Shown here: positions 25,136 to 32,528 of the stretch, one piece after another
Layout of the letters: every line of letters starts with the position of its first letter
Position numbering within the stretch: the first letter of the stretch is position 1
DNA from: Anaerolineales bacterium
Lineage (GTDB): Bacteria > Chloroflexota > Anaerolineae > 4572-78 > J111
DNA length: 64,000 nt
Assembly: GCA_015075405.1 (NCBI GenBank)
Contig: JABTUK010000001.1
Location: 868,001 to 932,000, forward strand
Direction of reading: 5' to 3'
Program-made: the position numbers and the translations under genes
Notes under the pieces: generated by a model
Databases searched by the model: none
Told to the model about the DNA's origin: nothing
The model's input: the letters and a program-made list of their open reading frames with translations, nothing else

Positions 25136-26070
25136 TAGAGGCCCTGGGATCGTTTATCGGTGTATTTATCTTTACCTTCATTGGTTTGTTTATTGCCTAC
25201 CCTATTATGATGCTGTTTGCCCGCCTGTTGGGGCTGTATGCTATTGTCGAAGAGGGCCGCTGCCACGTGTATGTGCTGTTCGGTAAAGTGATTGCGGTTC
25301 TGCGGGAGCCGGGGCTGAATTTTCTGTGGCTCAAGCTTGGCCCGCAGGCGTTGATTGTCAATTGGCTGGGCCGCTGCCACGTGCTGGACATGCGGCTTGA
25401 CCAGCAATATCTGCGCAGCCAGCCGGTCAACTCCGAAGAGGGCGCGCCGATGGGCATCGGCATCTGGTACGAGATGGTCATCAGCGACCCGGTAGCCTAC
25501 CTCTTCAAAAATGCCGACCCGCAAGGCTCGCTGGCAGCCAATGTGAGCAATGCCACCGTGCGCACCTTGAGTAACATGCCCCTGGCCCAAATGCTGCAAA
25601 ACCGCCACCCCATGAGCCAGGCGGTGCGGGCCGAAGTGTCGCCCAAATCCGAGGAGTGGGGCTACCGCTTAGGCTCGGTCTACATTCGCAAGGTTCATTT
25701 CCGCGATGTGGGCATGATCCGGCAGATCGAGGAAAAGGTGGTCAACCGGCTGCGCCAGGTGACGTCGGCTATCCGGCAGGATGGGGCCAACCAGGTCAGC
25801 ATCATCACCAGCACCGCCGAGCGGCAGGCTGCCATCGAGTTTGCCCGCGCCAATGCCATGCGCCCCAAAATTGTTGGTGCGGCGCTGCAAGAAATCTGCG
25901 CCGATGCCGAAGTAGCCCAGGCCATGTTTGAAATTTTGGAGACAGAGAAAATTTTGGAGGGCAAAGGTAAACTGACGTTGCTGCCCAAAAGCGGCAATCT
26001 ATTGGCCCAATTGATGGCGGCAGCTGGCGCGGAATCCGCGCCGCTGGTGATGCCAGCAAAGGGCAAATAG
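25132..26070 (+). CDS. SPFH/Band-7 family membrane protein, second of a pair
   Basis: The 312-aa protein has an N-terminal transmembrane helix (about residues 8-34), then LYAIVEEGRCHVYVLFGKV and PGLNFLWLKLGPQ, the SPFH entry strands. It continues with IWYEMVISDPVAYLFK and a helical C-terminus (RQVTSAIRQDGANQVSIITS, then AERQAAIEFARANAMRP). It starts within the stop of the first SPFH gene (ATGA overlap), so the two are translationally coupled and probably form a hetero-oligomer. An iterated-word hairpin follows 48 bp after the stop. Confidence 0.85.
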   Translation: MIEALGSFIGVFIFTFIGLFIAYPIMMLFARLLGLYAIVEEGRCHVYVLFGKVIAVLREPGLNFLWLKLGPQALIVNWLGRCHVLDMRLDQQYLRSQPVNSEEGAPMGIGIWYEMVISDPVAYLFKNADPQGSLAANVSNATVRTLSNMPLAQMLQNRHPMSQAVRAEVSPKSEEWGYRLGSVYIRKVHFRDVGMIRQIEEKVVNRLRQVTSAIRQDGANQVSIITSTAERQAAIEFARANAMRPKIVGAALQEICADAEVAQAMFEILETEKILEGKGKLTLLPKSGNLLAQLMAAAGAESAPLVMPAKGK

Positions 26071-26117
26071 AAGTTACAGGTAATGATTTCTGTTCCGGCT
26101 GCCGAAATACGGTTTGG

Positions 26118-26173
26118 TGCGTGATGCGTGATGCGTGATACGTGATCTTTTACGCATCACGTATCACGCATCA
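26118..26173. repeat. Iterated-word hairpin (GTGATGCGT type), second copy
   Basis: Left arm words TGCGTGATGCGTGA and TACGTGA (26118-26145) pair with ACGCATCACGTATCACGCAT (26152-26171). It lies between the convergent SPFH and ParB-like genes. Same words as 19541 and 32431. Confidence 0.9.
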
Positions 26174-26209
26174 TTTCCACCCATCAATTGGCCGAAATGA
26201 AGATTAGGT

Positions 26210-27565
26210 CTATCTAAGCAGTAGCAGACCCTGCGGCTTGCGTTTGAAGCCAAACAATTGAGCCAGCCGGGCCAGGGTACTGGGCGGGGTTTCTTGCAGT
26301 TCTAAATCCTCAATCACCTGCTCGTCGGGGATTTGGCCCAAGGTGTCCATCTCGGCCTCAAGGGCAGCCCGGCGCAGAATGAGCCACAGGTAAACATCGC
26401 TCTCGGTGCGGCCCGGAAAATATTGGAGGATGTCGCGCTCGCGGATCAATTCGATCAGGGGCATATAGACGGTGTCGTACCAACTCCTCACCGCTTCCTC
26501 GTAGGAAATTTCGCAGCCACACTCGCTTTCTCGCAAAAATTTATGAAAGGCAATATGTTCTTTAGCCAGTTCATAGCCTTCCGGCTCGGTGAAGACGATA
26601 TTTTGCTCCGGCCGGATTCGGCCCAGCTCGGTTTCCCGCATAAACTGGGCCTGCTTGGCTTTGAGCGACATCTGGTCGAGGTCGAGCCGGTTGTGGAAAA
26701 AGCCCAGTAGTTGGGTGAGGGGGTTGGTCCGTTCTCTTTCCAAATCGTCCAGGATTTGTTCGTTGGACACCTGACCCAACGCATCCAACTCGGCTTCCAG
26801 AGCGGCCCGGTGCAAAATGAGCCAGGCATACAGGTCTGCTTCGGTCCGGCCTGGAAAATAGTTCAAAATGCCGCGCTCGCGGATCAGTTGCACCAACGGC
26901 AGGTAGACCCGCTCGTACCAACTGGTCACGGCCTCGTCAGCCGAAAGCTCGCAGCCACAGTTGATTTCACGCAAATATTTGTGAATGATAATGTGTTCTT
27001 GGACCAGGCGATAGCGGCCCGGCTCGGTGAAGACCACGTTTTGATCGGGCCGAAGCTGATCCAACCGAGTCTCTTTTAAGAAGTCGGCCTGTTCCACTTT
27101 GAGCAAAACATCATCTAAATCATCATCGGGGCCAAACGGAACCGACGTTTTGTACTCGATCACCTCCGCCTCGATCGTCGCGGCTCCATGCGCGCGCGCT
27201 ACGGAAACCCGGTGATTACCGTCGCGCACAAAGTAGACGTCGCCTACCTGGTAGACTTCAATCGGTGGGAAACCCTGCTCGGAGTGGGCAACGGCGTCAA
27301 CCCGCCGCCAGCGATCCTGGGTGGTATTATTTTTGGGTAAGAAGGTGCGGGTAAAATCCCGGTAGCGGCCGGTGCTGCCGATAATTTTATCCAATTCGAT
27401 TTCTTGCAGCCCTTTGTAGGCGGCATCTTGCAACTGCAAACTTTGCTTGACCTCTTCAAACGGGAGCAGATGGTTTGGCCGTCCCGTAAAAAAGCTGAGC
27501 CATTCCTCGATGAAGGCGCGTTGTCGGACTTTGGAGAATTCTTCGTTTGATTCTGGGGTTAGCAT
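26210..27565 (-). CDS. ParB-like N-terminal protein with tandemly duplicated helical module
   Basis: The 451-aa protein has a ParB/sulfiredoxin-like core (GFPPIEVYQVGDVYFVRDGN, HRVSVARAHG, about residues 98-128). Two similar ~125-residue modules follow. Module 1 starts at about residue 160 (FLKETRLDQLRPDQNVVFTE) and module 2 at about 310 (FMRETELGRIRPEQNIVFTE). Each module contains a Cys-Gly-Cys (NCGCEL, ECGCEI), a WY..VY pair, YFPGRTE and a matching Leu-rich helix. GGAGGTC lies 6 nt before the ATG. The ParB-like part may bind nucleotide or DNA; the duplicated module is not recognised. A 12-bp perfect hairpin lies in its leader. Confidence 0.75.
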   Translation of the reverse strand: MLTPESNEEFSKVRQRAFIEEWLSFFTGRPNHLLPFEEVKQSLQLQDAAYKGLQEIELDKIIGSTGRYRDFTRTFLPKNNTTQDRWRRVDAVAHSEQGFPPIEVYQVGDVYFVRDGNHRVSVARAHGAATIEAEVIEYKTSVPFGPDDDLDDVLLKVEQADFLKETRLDQLRPDQNVVFTEPGRYRLVQEHIIIHKYLREINCGCELSADEAVTSWYERVYLPLVQLIRERGILNYFPGRTEADLYAWLILHRAALEAELDALGQVSNEQILDDLERERTNPLTQLLGFFHNRLDLDQMSLKAKQAQFMRETELGRIRPEQNIVFTEPEGYELAKEHIAFHKFLRESECGCEISYEEAVRSWYDTVYMPLIELIRERDILQYFPGRTESDVYLWLILRRAALEAEMDTLGQIPDEQVIEDLELQETPPSTLARLAQLFGFKRKPQGLLLLR

Positions 27566-27620
27566 GATTGACCTCCTGTTCGAGTATTGTCATCCCAATA
27601 GATCGCGCCATAAAACAGAG

Positions 27621-27649
27621 AAGGCGCTTTTCGGATTGAAAAGCGCCTT
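27621..27649. repeat. Perfect 12-bp hairpin in the leader of the ParB-like gene
   Basis: AAGGCGCTTTTC (27621-27632), loop GGATT, GAAAAGCGCCTT (27638-27649). It has no U-tract in the direction of the downstream gene and only a weak one rightwards, so it is more likely an RNA structure or protein site than a terminator. Confidence 0.6.
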
Positions 27650-27727
27650 TGCTAATTAACACGGCTGGATCGATATTTGGTTGACTTCCGGGAGTCATTA
27701 TACCGCTTTTTGTGATTAAAGCAAAAA

Positions 27728-27843
27728 GGTAACTACTCAGTCCTCATGTCATTTCGAGGCCGTAGGCCGAGAAATCCCTATTGCGCTGCATCGGCCTCGG
27801 AGATTTCTCCCTTCGGTCGAAATGACATAGCCGAGTAGTTACC
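27728..27843. repeat. Nested palindrome of the ATGTCATTTCGA family
   Basis: Outer perfect arms GGTAACTACTC (27728-27738) and GAGTAGTTACC (27833-27843) enclose an inner palindrome. Its arms begin ATGTCATTTCGA (27746) and end TCGAAATGACAT (27828). The inner sequence shares GAGAAATCCCT and CCCTTCGGTCGAAATGACAT with the copy at 13595. The nesting repeats the arrangement seen between gatC and gatA. Confidence 0.9.
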
Positions 27844-27851
27844 GTAACCGC

Positions 27852-28388
27852 TTAAATTGCCGGTAACGGCCCGGTGCCGGGTTTGCCCACACCGCGCGGC
27901 AGCACCGACATTTCCCAGGGATAGACAATGTAGCGGTCGGTGATGGCCCCGTAGTAATCCGGGCCGGTATCGGGGAAAAGGTTGGAGCGGATACGGTAAT
28001 GCAGCACCGCCGTTTCCGCTTCGCAGCCGACGGCGGCCAGGCGGCCCTGGACCATCATAATCGCCCGACCGTTGGCCCAAATGTCATCCACAATCAGGAT
28101 GCGCCGGTCGGTCAGCAAGGTATCGGGCGGAAACTGGGTAAAGGTGGGCCAGGCCAGCTTTTGATTGACCTCGTCGGGAAAATAAACCGAGGCGGTCAGA
28201 ACATCTTTAATGCCCAGGGCCTCGCTTAAAATCCCACCCGGCACCAGCCCGCCTTTGGTAATCATCAACAGGCCGTCAAATTCACCCCGGAATTGGGGGA
28301 TGAGATGATCTATGAGTTTGTCAACATCATTCCAGCTCAAAATTTCGCGCCGGAACTCTTCTTCAGGGGGGCCTTCGAATGAAAACAT
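27852..28388 (-). CDS. Phosphoribosyltransferase-domain protein
   Basis: The 178-aa protein has the type I PRTase fold: LSWNDVDKLIDHLI at the N-terminus, DGLLMITKGGLVPGGILSEA (the PPi loop region) and RRILIVDDIWANGRAIMMV, the PRPP-binding signature. Spacing and length fit hypoxanthine/xanthine-guanine phosphoribosyltransferases used in purine salvage, but regulators of the PyrR type share the fold. No ribosome site is obvious before ATG 28388. An intergenic palindrome flanks each side. Confidence 0.8.
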   Translation of the reverse strand: MFSFEGPPEEEFRREILSWNDVDKLIDHLIPQFRGEFDGLLMITKGGLVPGGILSEALGIKDVLTASVYFPDEVNQKLAWPTFTQFPPDTLLTDRRILIVDDIWANGRAIMMVQGRLAAVGCEAETAVLHYRIRSNLFPDTGPDYYGAITDRYIVYPWEMSVLPRGVGKPGTGPLPAI

Positions 28389-28456
28389 GGCTTTACTCTG
28401 ACCGCTTTTGCAAAATAAGGCATTTCCAAGAAAACGATTATCCAGTGCTCGCCTTG

Positions 28457-28502
28457 CGTGTTGCGTCTTATGTGACGCGAAGCGGACGGAACACGCAACA
28501 CG
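28457..28502. repeat. Iterated-word hairpin (CGTGTTGCGT)
   Basis: CGTGTTGCGT (28457-28466) pairs perfectly with ACGCAACACG (28493-28502). Related TTGCGTCTTGCGT words occur at 32461 and 40781. Confidence 0.8.
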
Positions 28503-28594
28503 TTTTGGTTTATTTAAATTGGAACTGCCTAAGACAATTATTGAACAAGTATTGTACGCCTAATTTAGCCCTATGTCAATCAAAATTGCGAGCG

Positions 28595-28623
28595 TTGATG
28601 TCGGAAGTGGATTATGTTATACT
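28595..28623 (+). promoter_or_regulatory. Promoter TTGATG-N17-TATACT
   Basis: TTGATG (28595-28600), 17 bp, TATACT (28618-28623), about 50 bp before the EAD-NACHT-HEAT gene. Confidence 0.7.
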
Positions 28624-28678
28624 GATAGCAGGCCGAATAACAACCAAATTTGGTTAGAGAGCATTCATAAAGGTATCC

Positions 28679-29968
28679 ATGACCCGGCGGCAGTATCGTT
28701 TCAAAAATATCCGTGCCCTCCTAACCGAAGGCTTTCCCGACGAAGACCTGCGCCTCAAAGTCTGTTATGATGAGCCCGCCTTCAGACCCGTTTATAACCA
28801 ATTAAGCCGGGAAATGGGCAAAGACCTCATAATTGACCGACTGATAGAGTACGCTTGCCAAAATTCCCTGCTTGACTCCCTTCTGAGTTTGCTCCGAGAC
28901 CTCAATCCTGCCCGCTATGAGCAACACCAGCCTTACGAAGGTGAGCCTGATTGGGACTCGCCTGAAATAGCAACGTATCTAGCCGCCGTAGCAGAAGCTC
29001 ATCGCTACCTGCCCCTGGAAGGTTCCGACCAGCGCATTCCCCTGACCGATGTCTTTGTCATGCTCCAGGCCGCCCAGGTTCGACCCCGCCGGGATGTGGA
29101 GTTGACCGAGCAACGTCGAGAGGAAATGAGCTTGCTGGAACGTCTCGGGTTGAAGGCGAAGAAAGAGGCTGAGGCTAAGACTGAGACTGAGATTAAGTCT
29201 GAGCCGCCGCCCCCACCGCCGGTTGAAGTTTCCGAGGTATTGAGCAAACATCCCCACCTGATCATTTTGGGCGAACCAGGCGGCGGCAAGACGACACTGC
29301 TGCGCTACATTGCACTTTGTTTGGCTACGAATCAGGAGGCCAAATTAAACCTGACCGAAAAATACTTGCCGGTTTTCCTCGAGTTGCGCGATTTTAACCC
29401 TGATGAATCTCTGGAAAATTTCTTACGCGGAAAGTTATCCCTCCAACTTTCAGAAGCGACTATTAAGGAGTGGCAATACCAAGGCCGGTTGCTATTCCTC
29501 CTTGATGCTCTGGATGAAGCGCCCCCGGAACGAAGAGGCAAAATTCGGAACCGATTGAATGAGTTCGCAGATAGCCCAAAGTGGAAACGCCACAGTGCTG
29601 CTAAAGCTCTGGGATACCTGGGGGATAACCGGGCACTGGAACCGTTGCTAACCATCCTATGGGATGAGAATAGCGGGATGCAAAAGAGCGCCGCCAAAGC
29701 TTTGGGATACTTGGGGGATAATCGGGCAGTGGAACCGTTGCTGGCTGCCTTGCGGGATGAGAGTAGAGGAGTACGAGAGAGCGCTGTTGACGCTTTGAAG
29801 CGACTGGCCCCCAAAATGACCGAAGAACTATGCCACATGGCAGCCCGCAAGACACAACGGGCTGCCATGTGGCATAAAAATGTGTACGAACTGCTGCTGC
29901 CTCTGGCCACCCGGCTGGTGATGTTGGAGGTGGAGCGGTTGCCCGCGCCGGAGTATCCCGATTTCTGA
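28679..29968 (+). CDS. EAD-NACHT-HEAT protein with apparent internal loss
   Basis: The 429-aa protein starts with an effector-associated-domain-like helical module (FKNIRALLTEGFPDEDLRL to LLRDLNPARYEQHQPY, about residues 8-86). A charged linker precedes the NACHT P-loop (GEPGGGKTTLLRY, 198-210) and Walker B (LLFLLDALDEAPP, 271-283). Soon after Walker B, at about residue 299, the sequence passes directly into HEAT repeats (SAAKALGYLGDNRALEPLL, two near-identical units). The remaining ~150-200 residues of a normal NACHT (sensor, winged helix) are missing, so this looks like an internal deletion product. A perfect palindrome lies in the 3' coding region. Such proteins belong to bacterial conflict/defence systems. 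Confidence 0.75.
   Translation: MTRRQYRFKNIRALLTEGFPDEDLRLKVCYDEPAFRPVYNQLSREMGKDLIIDRLIEYACQNSLLDSLLSLLRDLNPARYEQHQPYEGEPDWDSPEIATYLAAVAEAHRYLPLEGSDQRIPLTDVFVMLQAAQVRPRRDVELTEQRREEMSLLERLGLKAKKEAEAKTETEIKSEPPPPPPVEVSEVLSKHPHLIILGEPGGGKTTLLRYIALCLATNQEAKLNLTEKYLPVFLELRDFNPDESLENFLRGKLSLQLSEATIKEWQYQGRLLFLLDALDEAPPERRGKIRNRLNEFADSPKWKRHSAAKALGYLGDNRALEPLLTILWDENSGMQKSAAKALGYLGDNRAVEPLLAALRDESRGVRESAVDALKRLAPKMTEELCHMAARKTQRAAMWHKNVYELLLPLATRLVMLEVERLPAPEYPDF
29830..29875. repeat. Perfect 18-bp inverted repeat inside the NACHT-HEAT coding region
   Basis: ATGCCACATGGCAGCCCG (29830-29847) and its exact reverse complement (29858-29875) are separated by 10 bp. It encodes CHMAARKTQRAAMWH in frame and interrupts the helical repeat region. 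It lacks a U-tract on either strand. Confidence 0.93.
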
Positions 29969-30049
29969 TTTGCGATTCTGGATTTTAGACTTACGATATC
30001 AGATAATGCGAATTTTTACCATCTCGGCGGGTAGTTAAGAGGTTATAAA

Positions 30050-30370
30050 ATGCTAACAGAAGCAGATCGGGTAATTGCCAATGAATTTCAACGCCGTTTG
30101 GCTGCTGTTGTGCCCGTACTCGACCTGCGGGTATTCGGCTCACGGGCCAGAGGCGAGGCTGCGCCTGACTCAGACCTGGATGTATTTATCGAGGTAGAAA
30201 AATTGACGCCGGAGCTGCGTCGCCGCATTGACGAGTTGGCCTGGGAAGTCGGCTTTGAGTTGGATTGCATCATTTCTACTATCGTGGCTACCCGCGAGCA
30301 ATTGGAGGATGGGCCGATGGGCGCCAGTCCCCTTGTCTTAAATATCGAACGGGAGGGAGTCCGCCCGTGA
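30050..30370 (+). CDS. mntA: MNT-type minimal nucleotidyltransferase
   Basis: The 106-aa protein carries the polymerase-beta-like motif GSRARGEAAPDSDLDVFIEV (residues 32-51), the GSX10DXD signature with both catalytic Asp, and a third acidic residue in FELDCIIS. MNT proteins paired with HEPN toxins act as antitoxins, in studied cases by AMPylating the partner. GAGG lies about 8 nt before ATG 30050. It overlaps the HEPN gene by 4 bp (GTGA). It lies 80 bp after the NACHT gene, suggesting a small defence cluster. Confidence 0.88.
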   Translation: MLTEADRVIANEFQRRLAAVVPVLDLRVFGSRARGEAAPDSDLDVFIEVEKLTPELRRRIDELAWEVGFELDCIISTIVATREQLEDGPMGASPLVLNIEREGVRP

Positions 30371-30780
30371 AGCCGGAACAACTGGAGGCATTGCTGCGCT
30401 ACCGGGTCAAGCAAGCTCACGAAACGCTGCGCGAGGCCGAAATTTTACTCAAGGAGTCTGCCTGGCGCGGAACTATCAATCGGGCCTATTATGCCATGTT
30501 TTATGCTTTGCTGGCGCTACTCGCCACTAAACAACTTGGCACATCCAAACACAGTGGCGCCCTTCGCCTTTTTGATCGAGAGTTTGTGAAAACGGGCCTG
30601 TTTCCTCAAGCGTTGTCCCGTTCGCTCCGTTTAGCTTTTAACCGCCGTCAGACCCACGATTACAGCGAAATGATTGAGGTAGACCAATCAATGGCTGAGG
30701 AAACCCTGTCAGATGCCAGAATTTTTGTCGAAGCAATTGAAGCATACTTACGCTCGGCTGGCTATCTACCTCAAGCCTAA
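30367..30780 (+). CDS. HEPN-domain protein, partner of MNT
   Basis: The 137-aa all-helical protein starts at GTG 30367 within the MNT stop codon. Motifs are RVKQAHETLREAEIL, NRAYYAMFYALLALLA and KTGLFPQALSRSLRLAFNRR. It belongs to the HEPN subgroup in which the usual RX4-6H ribonuclease motif is not clear: the corresponding helix reads NRRQTHDYSEMI. It may therefore act by binding rather than cutting RNA, or use a divergent site. With the MNT gene it forms a HEPN-MNT toxin-antitoxin-like pair. Confidence 0.85.
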   Translation: MKPEQLEALLRYRVKQAHETLREAEILLKESAWRGTINRAYYAMFYALLALLATKQLGTSKHSGALRLFDREFVKTGLFPQALSRSLRLAFNRRQTHDYSEMIEVDQSMAEETLSDARIFVEAIEAYLRSAGYLPQA

Positions 30781-30914
30781 ATTTGTCGCTTTAAAATTCT
30801 CCGCCCCACCCGAAACCGCTCGATTATCACAAATCCCTTCGCGCAGACGAGCATCAGCAGTAGCCTCGGACTAGACCCAACGACGCGGTGATTTAGTAGT
30901 CAATGTGAAACGGT

Positions 30915-31409
30915 TTACTCTTTGATTCTGGCCATAGTATAAGCATCCACAAATTTACCGGTCCGGAGAGCATATTTTCGCAGCGTTCCCTCGATCACAA
31001 AACCATATTTCTCATACAAATGAACGGCGCGGGGATTGTCGGTATAAACGGTCAATTCCAGCCGGGTCAAGTTGAGCCAATTTTCGGCCAAGTCAATAAC
31101 GGCCTCCATCAGTTTTGAGCCGATGCCCTGGTTTTGGTAATCATCATGCACGGCCATACCGATATGGGCCACATGAGCAAGCCGGCCTTGGTTTGTATGC
31201 AAACCAATCATGCCAACTACTTTTTGACTTTCTTTTACCACTGCCACCAGGCGATATAGACCCGGCGGAGGATTTTCGAGTTTCTTCTTGATGTCATCGC
31301 GTGATTGGTAAGGCAGTTGCAATGTACCCTGTTGACAATTGGGGGCTAACCAAATCTCGGCCACATCAGCCCAATCAGCCAGCTCAAAAGCGCGAATGAT
31401 TACTTCCAT
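30915..31409 (-). CDS. GNAT-family N-acetyltransferase
   Basis: The 164-aa protein has the acetyl-CoA motif A region (IGMAVHDDYQNQGIGSKLME, with Q-x-x-G-I/G-S) and the typical C-terminal strand (NPRAVHLYEKYGFVIEG). Its substrate, an amine or protein N-terminus, cannot be assigned. The start overlaps the 3' end of the upstream oxidoreductase gene by 10 bp, so it is the last gene of the minus-strand sugar module and translationally coupled to it. Acetylation of an amino sugar made by the module is a possible role (inference). Confidence 0.85.
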   Translation of the reverse strand: MEVIIRAFELADWADVAEIWLAPNCQQGTLQLPYQSRDDIKKKLENPPPGLYRLVAVVKESQKVVGMIGLHTNQGRLAHVAHIGMAVHDDYQNQGIGSKLMEAVIDLAENWLNLTRLELTVYTDNPRAVHLYEKYGFVIEGTLRKYALRTGKFVDAYTMARIKE

Positions 31410-32422
31410 CCTACATCCACTGCCTCCCCCGTCTTAGCCGAACGATACGCCGCCTCCAACACCCGCATGGCCCACAGGCCATCCTCGCCGCCGGGTGACG
31501 GTTCTTTGTCATTCAAAATGCAGTCAATAAAGTGATCCATCTGGGCCTGGTACATGGGCAGGTCGCACTGCTGCTGGCGATTGGGCATATCGGGCTGGGT
31601 GACGCTCCAGATACCCTCGATGGAGGTCTGCAATTGGGCGGGCAGGACGCGGGCGTAGCCTTTTGTGCCATAAGCTTGGGTGTAACCTTCCAGCCCATCG
31701 GCGTAGAGATGATACCAGCCGGCCTCGATCAACCCGGCGACGCCACCCTCAAATTCAATCATGGCGGTCGCCGTGTCGTCCAGGGGAATATCGCGGAAAA
31801 ATGTGCCCACATTGGCAAAAACCTTGACCGGCCTGGCCCCGCCCAGAATAAAACGTAGGGTATCAATCGAATGGATACCCATATCGGCCAGCGCGCCGCC
31901 TCCGGCAAACTCCGGGGTCACAAACCAGCTACCAGGCTTGGGACCCTCGTACAACCAGATGGCGTGGGATTTGACCTTGAAAATCCGGCCCAGTTGGCCG
32001 CTGGCAATGACATCACGCAGCCAGACAATTTCGCGATCAAAGCGCCACATATGGGCAATCATCAGCTTGCGGTTGGCCCGTTGGGCGGCGGCAATCATCT
32101 GCTCCCCTTCGGCTACGTTCAGCGCCATCGGTTTTTCGCACAACACGTGTTTGCCCGCTGCCAACATCTGGATAGTGACCGGCGCGTGGAGATAGTTGGG
32201 CAGACCGTTAACCACAGCATCAATATCAGGGTCAGCCGCCATTTCCGCAAAGTCGGTGTAAGTTTTGGGGATATTGAAATCAGCCGCCAACTTTTTTAGC
32301 GACTCGGGGCGCAAGTTTCCGGTGGCCACCACCTCAGCCTGGGGATGGTTGCGCAGCGTGACCAAATGAAAATCGCGGTTGATAACGCCGGTACCGAGAA
32401 TACCAATGCGGAGTTTGTTCAT
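31400..32422 (-). CDS. Gfo/Idh/MocA-family NAD(P)-dependent oxidoreductase
   Basis: The 340-aa protein starts with a Rossmann fold (KLRIGILGTGVINRDFHL), shows the family signature CEKPMALNVAEGEQM (catalytic Lys in EKP) and has the C-terminal beta-sheet domain (SHAIWLYEGPKPGSW, ADMGIHSIDTLRFIL with the Asp/His dyad). The family oxidises or reduces sugars and cyclitols. AGGTAACT precedes ATG 32422; the frame opens 27 codons earlier in repeat DNA. It follows the DegT aminotransferase, and such pairs make amino sugars or aminocyclitols through keto-sugar intermediates. Confidence 0.92.
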   Translation of the reverse strand: MNKLRIGILGTGVINRDFHLVTLRNHPQAEVVATGNLRPESLKKLAADFNIPKTYTDFAEMAADPDIDAVVNGLPNYLHAPVTIQMLAAGKHVLCEKPMALNVAEGEQMIAAAQRANRKLMIAHMWRFDREIVWLRDVIASGQLGRIFKVKSHAIWLYEGPKPGSWFVTPEFAGGGALADMGIHSIDTLRFILGGARPVKVFANVGTFFRDIPLDDTATAMIEFEGGVAGLIEAGWYHLYADGLEGYTQAYGTKGYARVLPAQLQTSIEGIWSVTQPDMPNRQQQCDLPMYQAQMDHFIDCILNDKEPSPGGEDGLWAMRVLEAAYRSAKTGEAVDVGWK

Positions 32423-32430
32423 AGTTACCT

Positions 32431-32507
32431 CGTGATGCGTGATACGTGATGCGTGATGCGTCTTGCGTGTTCTGTTAATTTTTACGCAAGACGCATCACG
32501 CAAGACG
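32431..32507. repeat. Iterated-word hairpin (GTGATGCGT and GCGTCTTGCGT words)
   Basis: Left arm 32431-32469 combines GATGCGT/GATACGT words with a CTTGCGT word; right arm 32483-32507 is the complement. It shares words with 19541, 26118 and 40781 and lies in the gap between aminotransferase and oxidoreductase genes. Confidence 0.88.
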
Positions 32508-32528
32508 GAATATTTTTAAATTCTACCT

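Noticed and set aside
27621..27649. Hairpin as terminator for the phosphoribosyltransferase gene
   Set aside because: On the relevant strand the stem is followed by CTCTG rather than a T-run, so termination is not supported.
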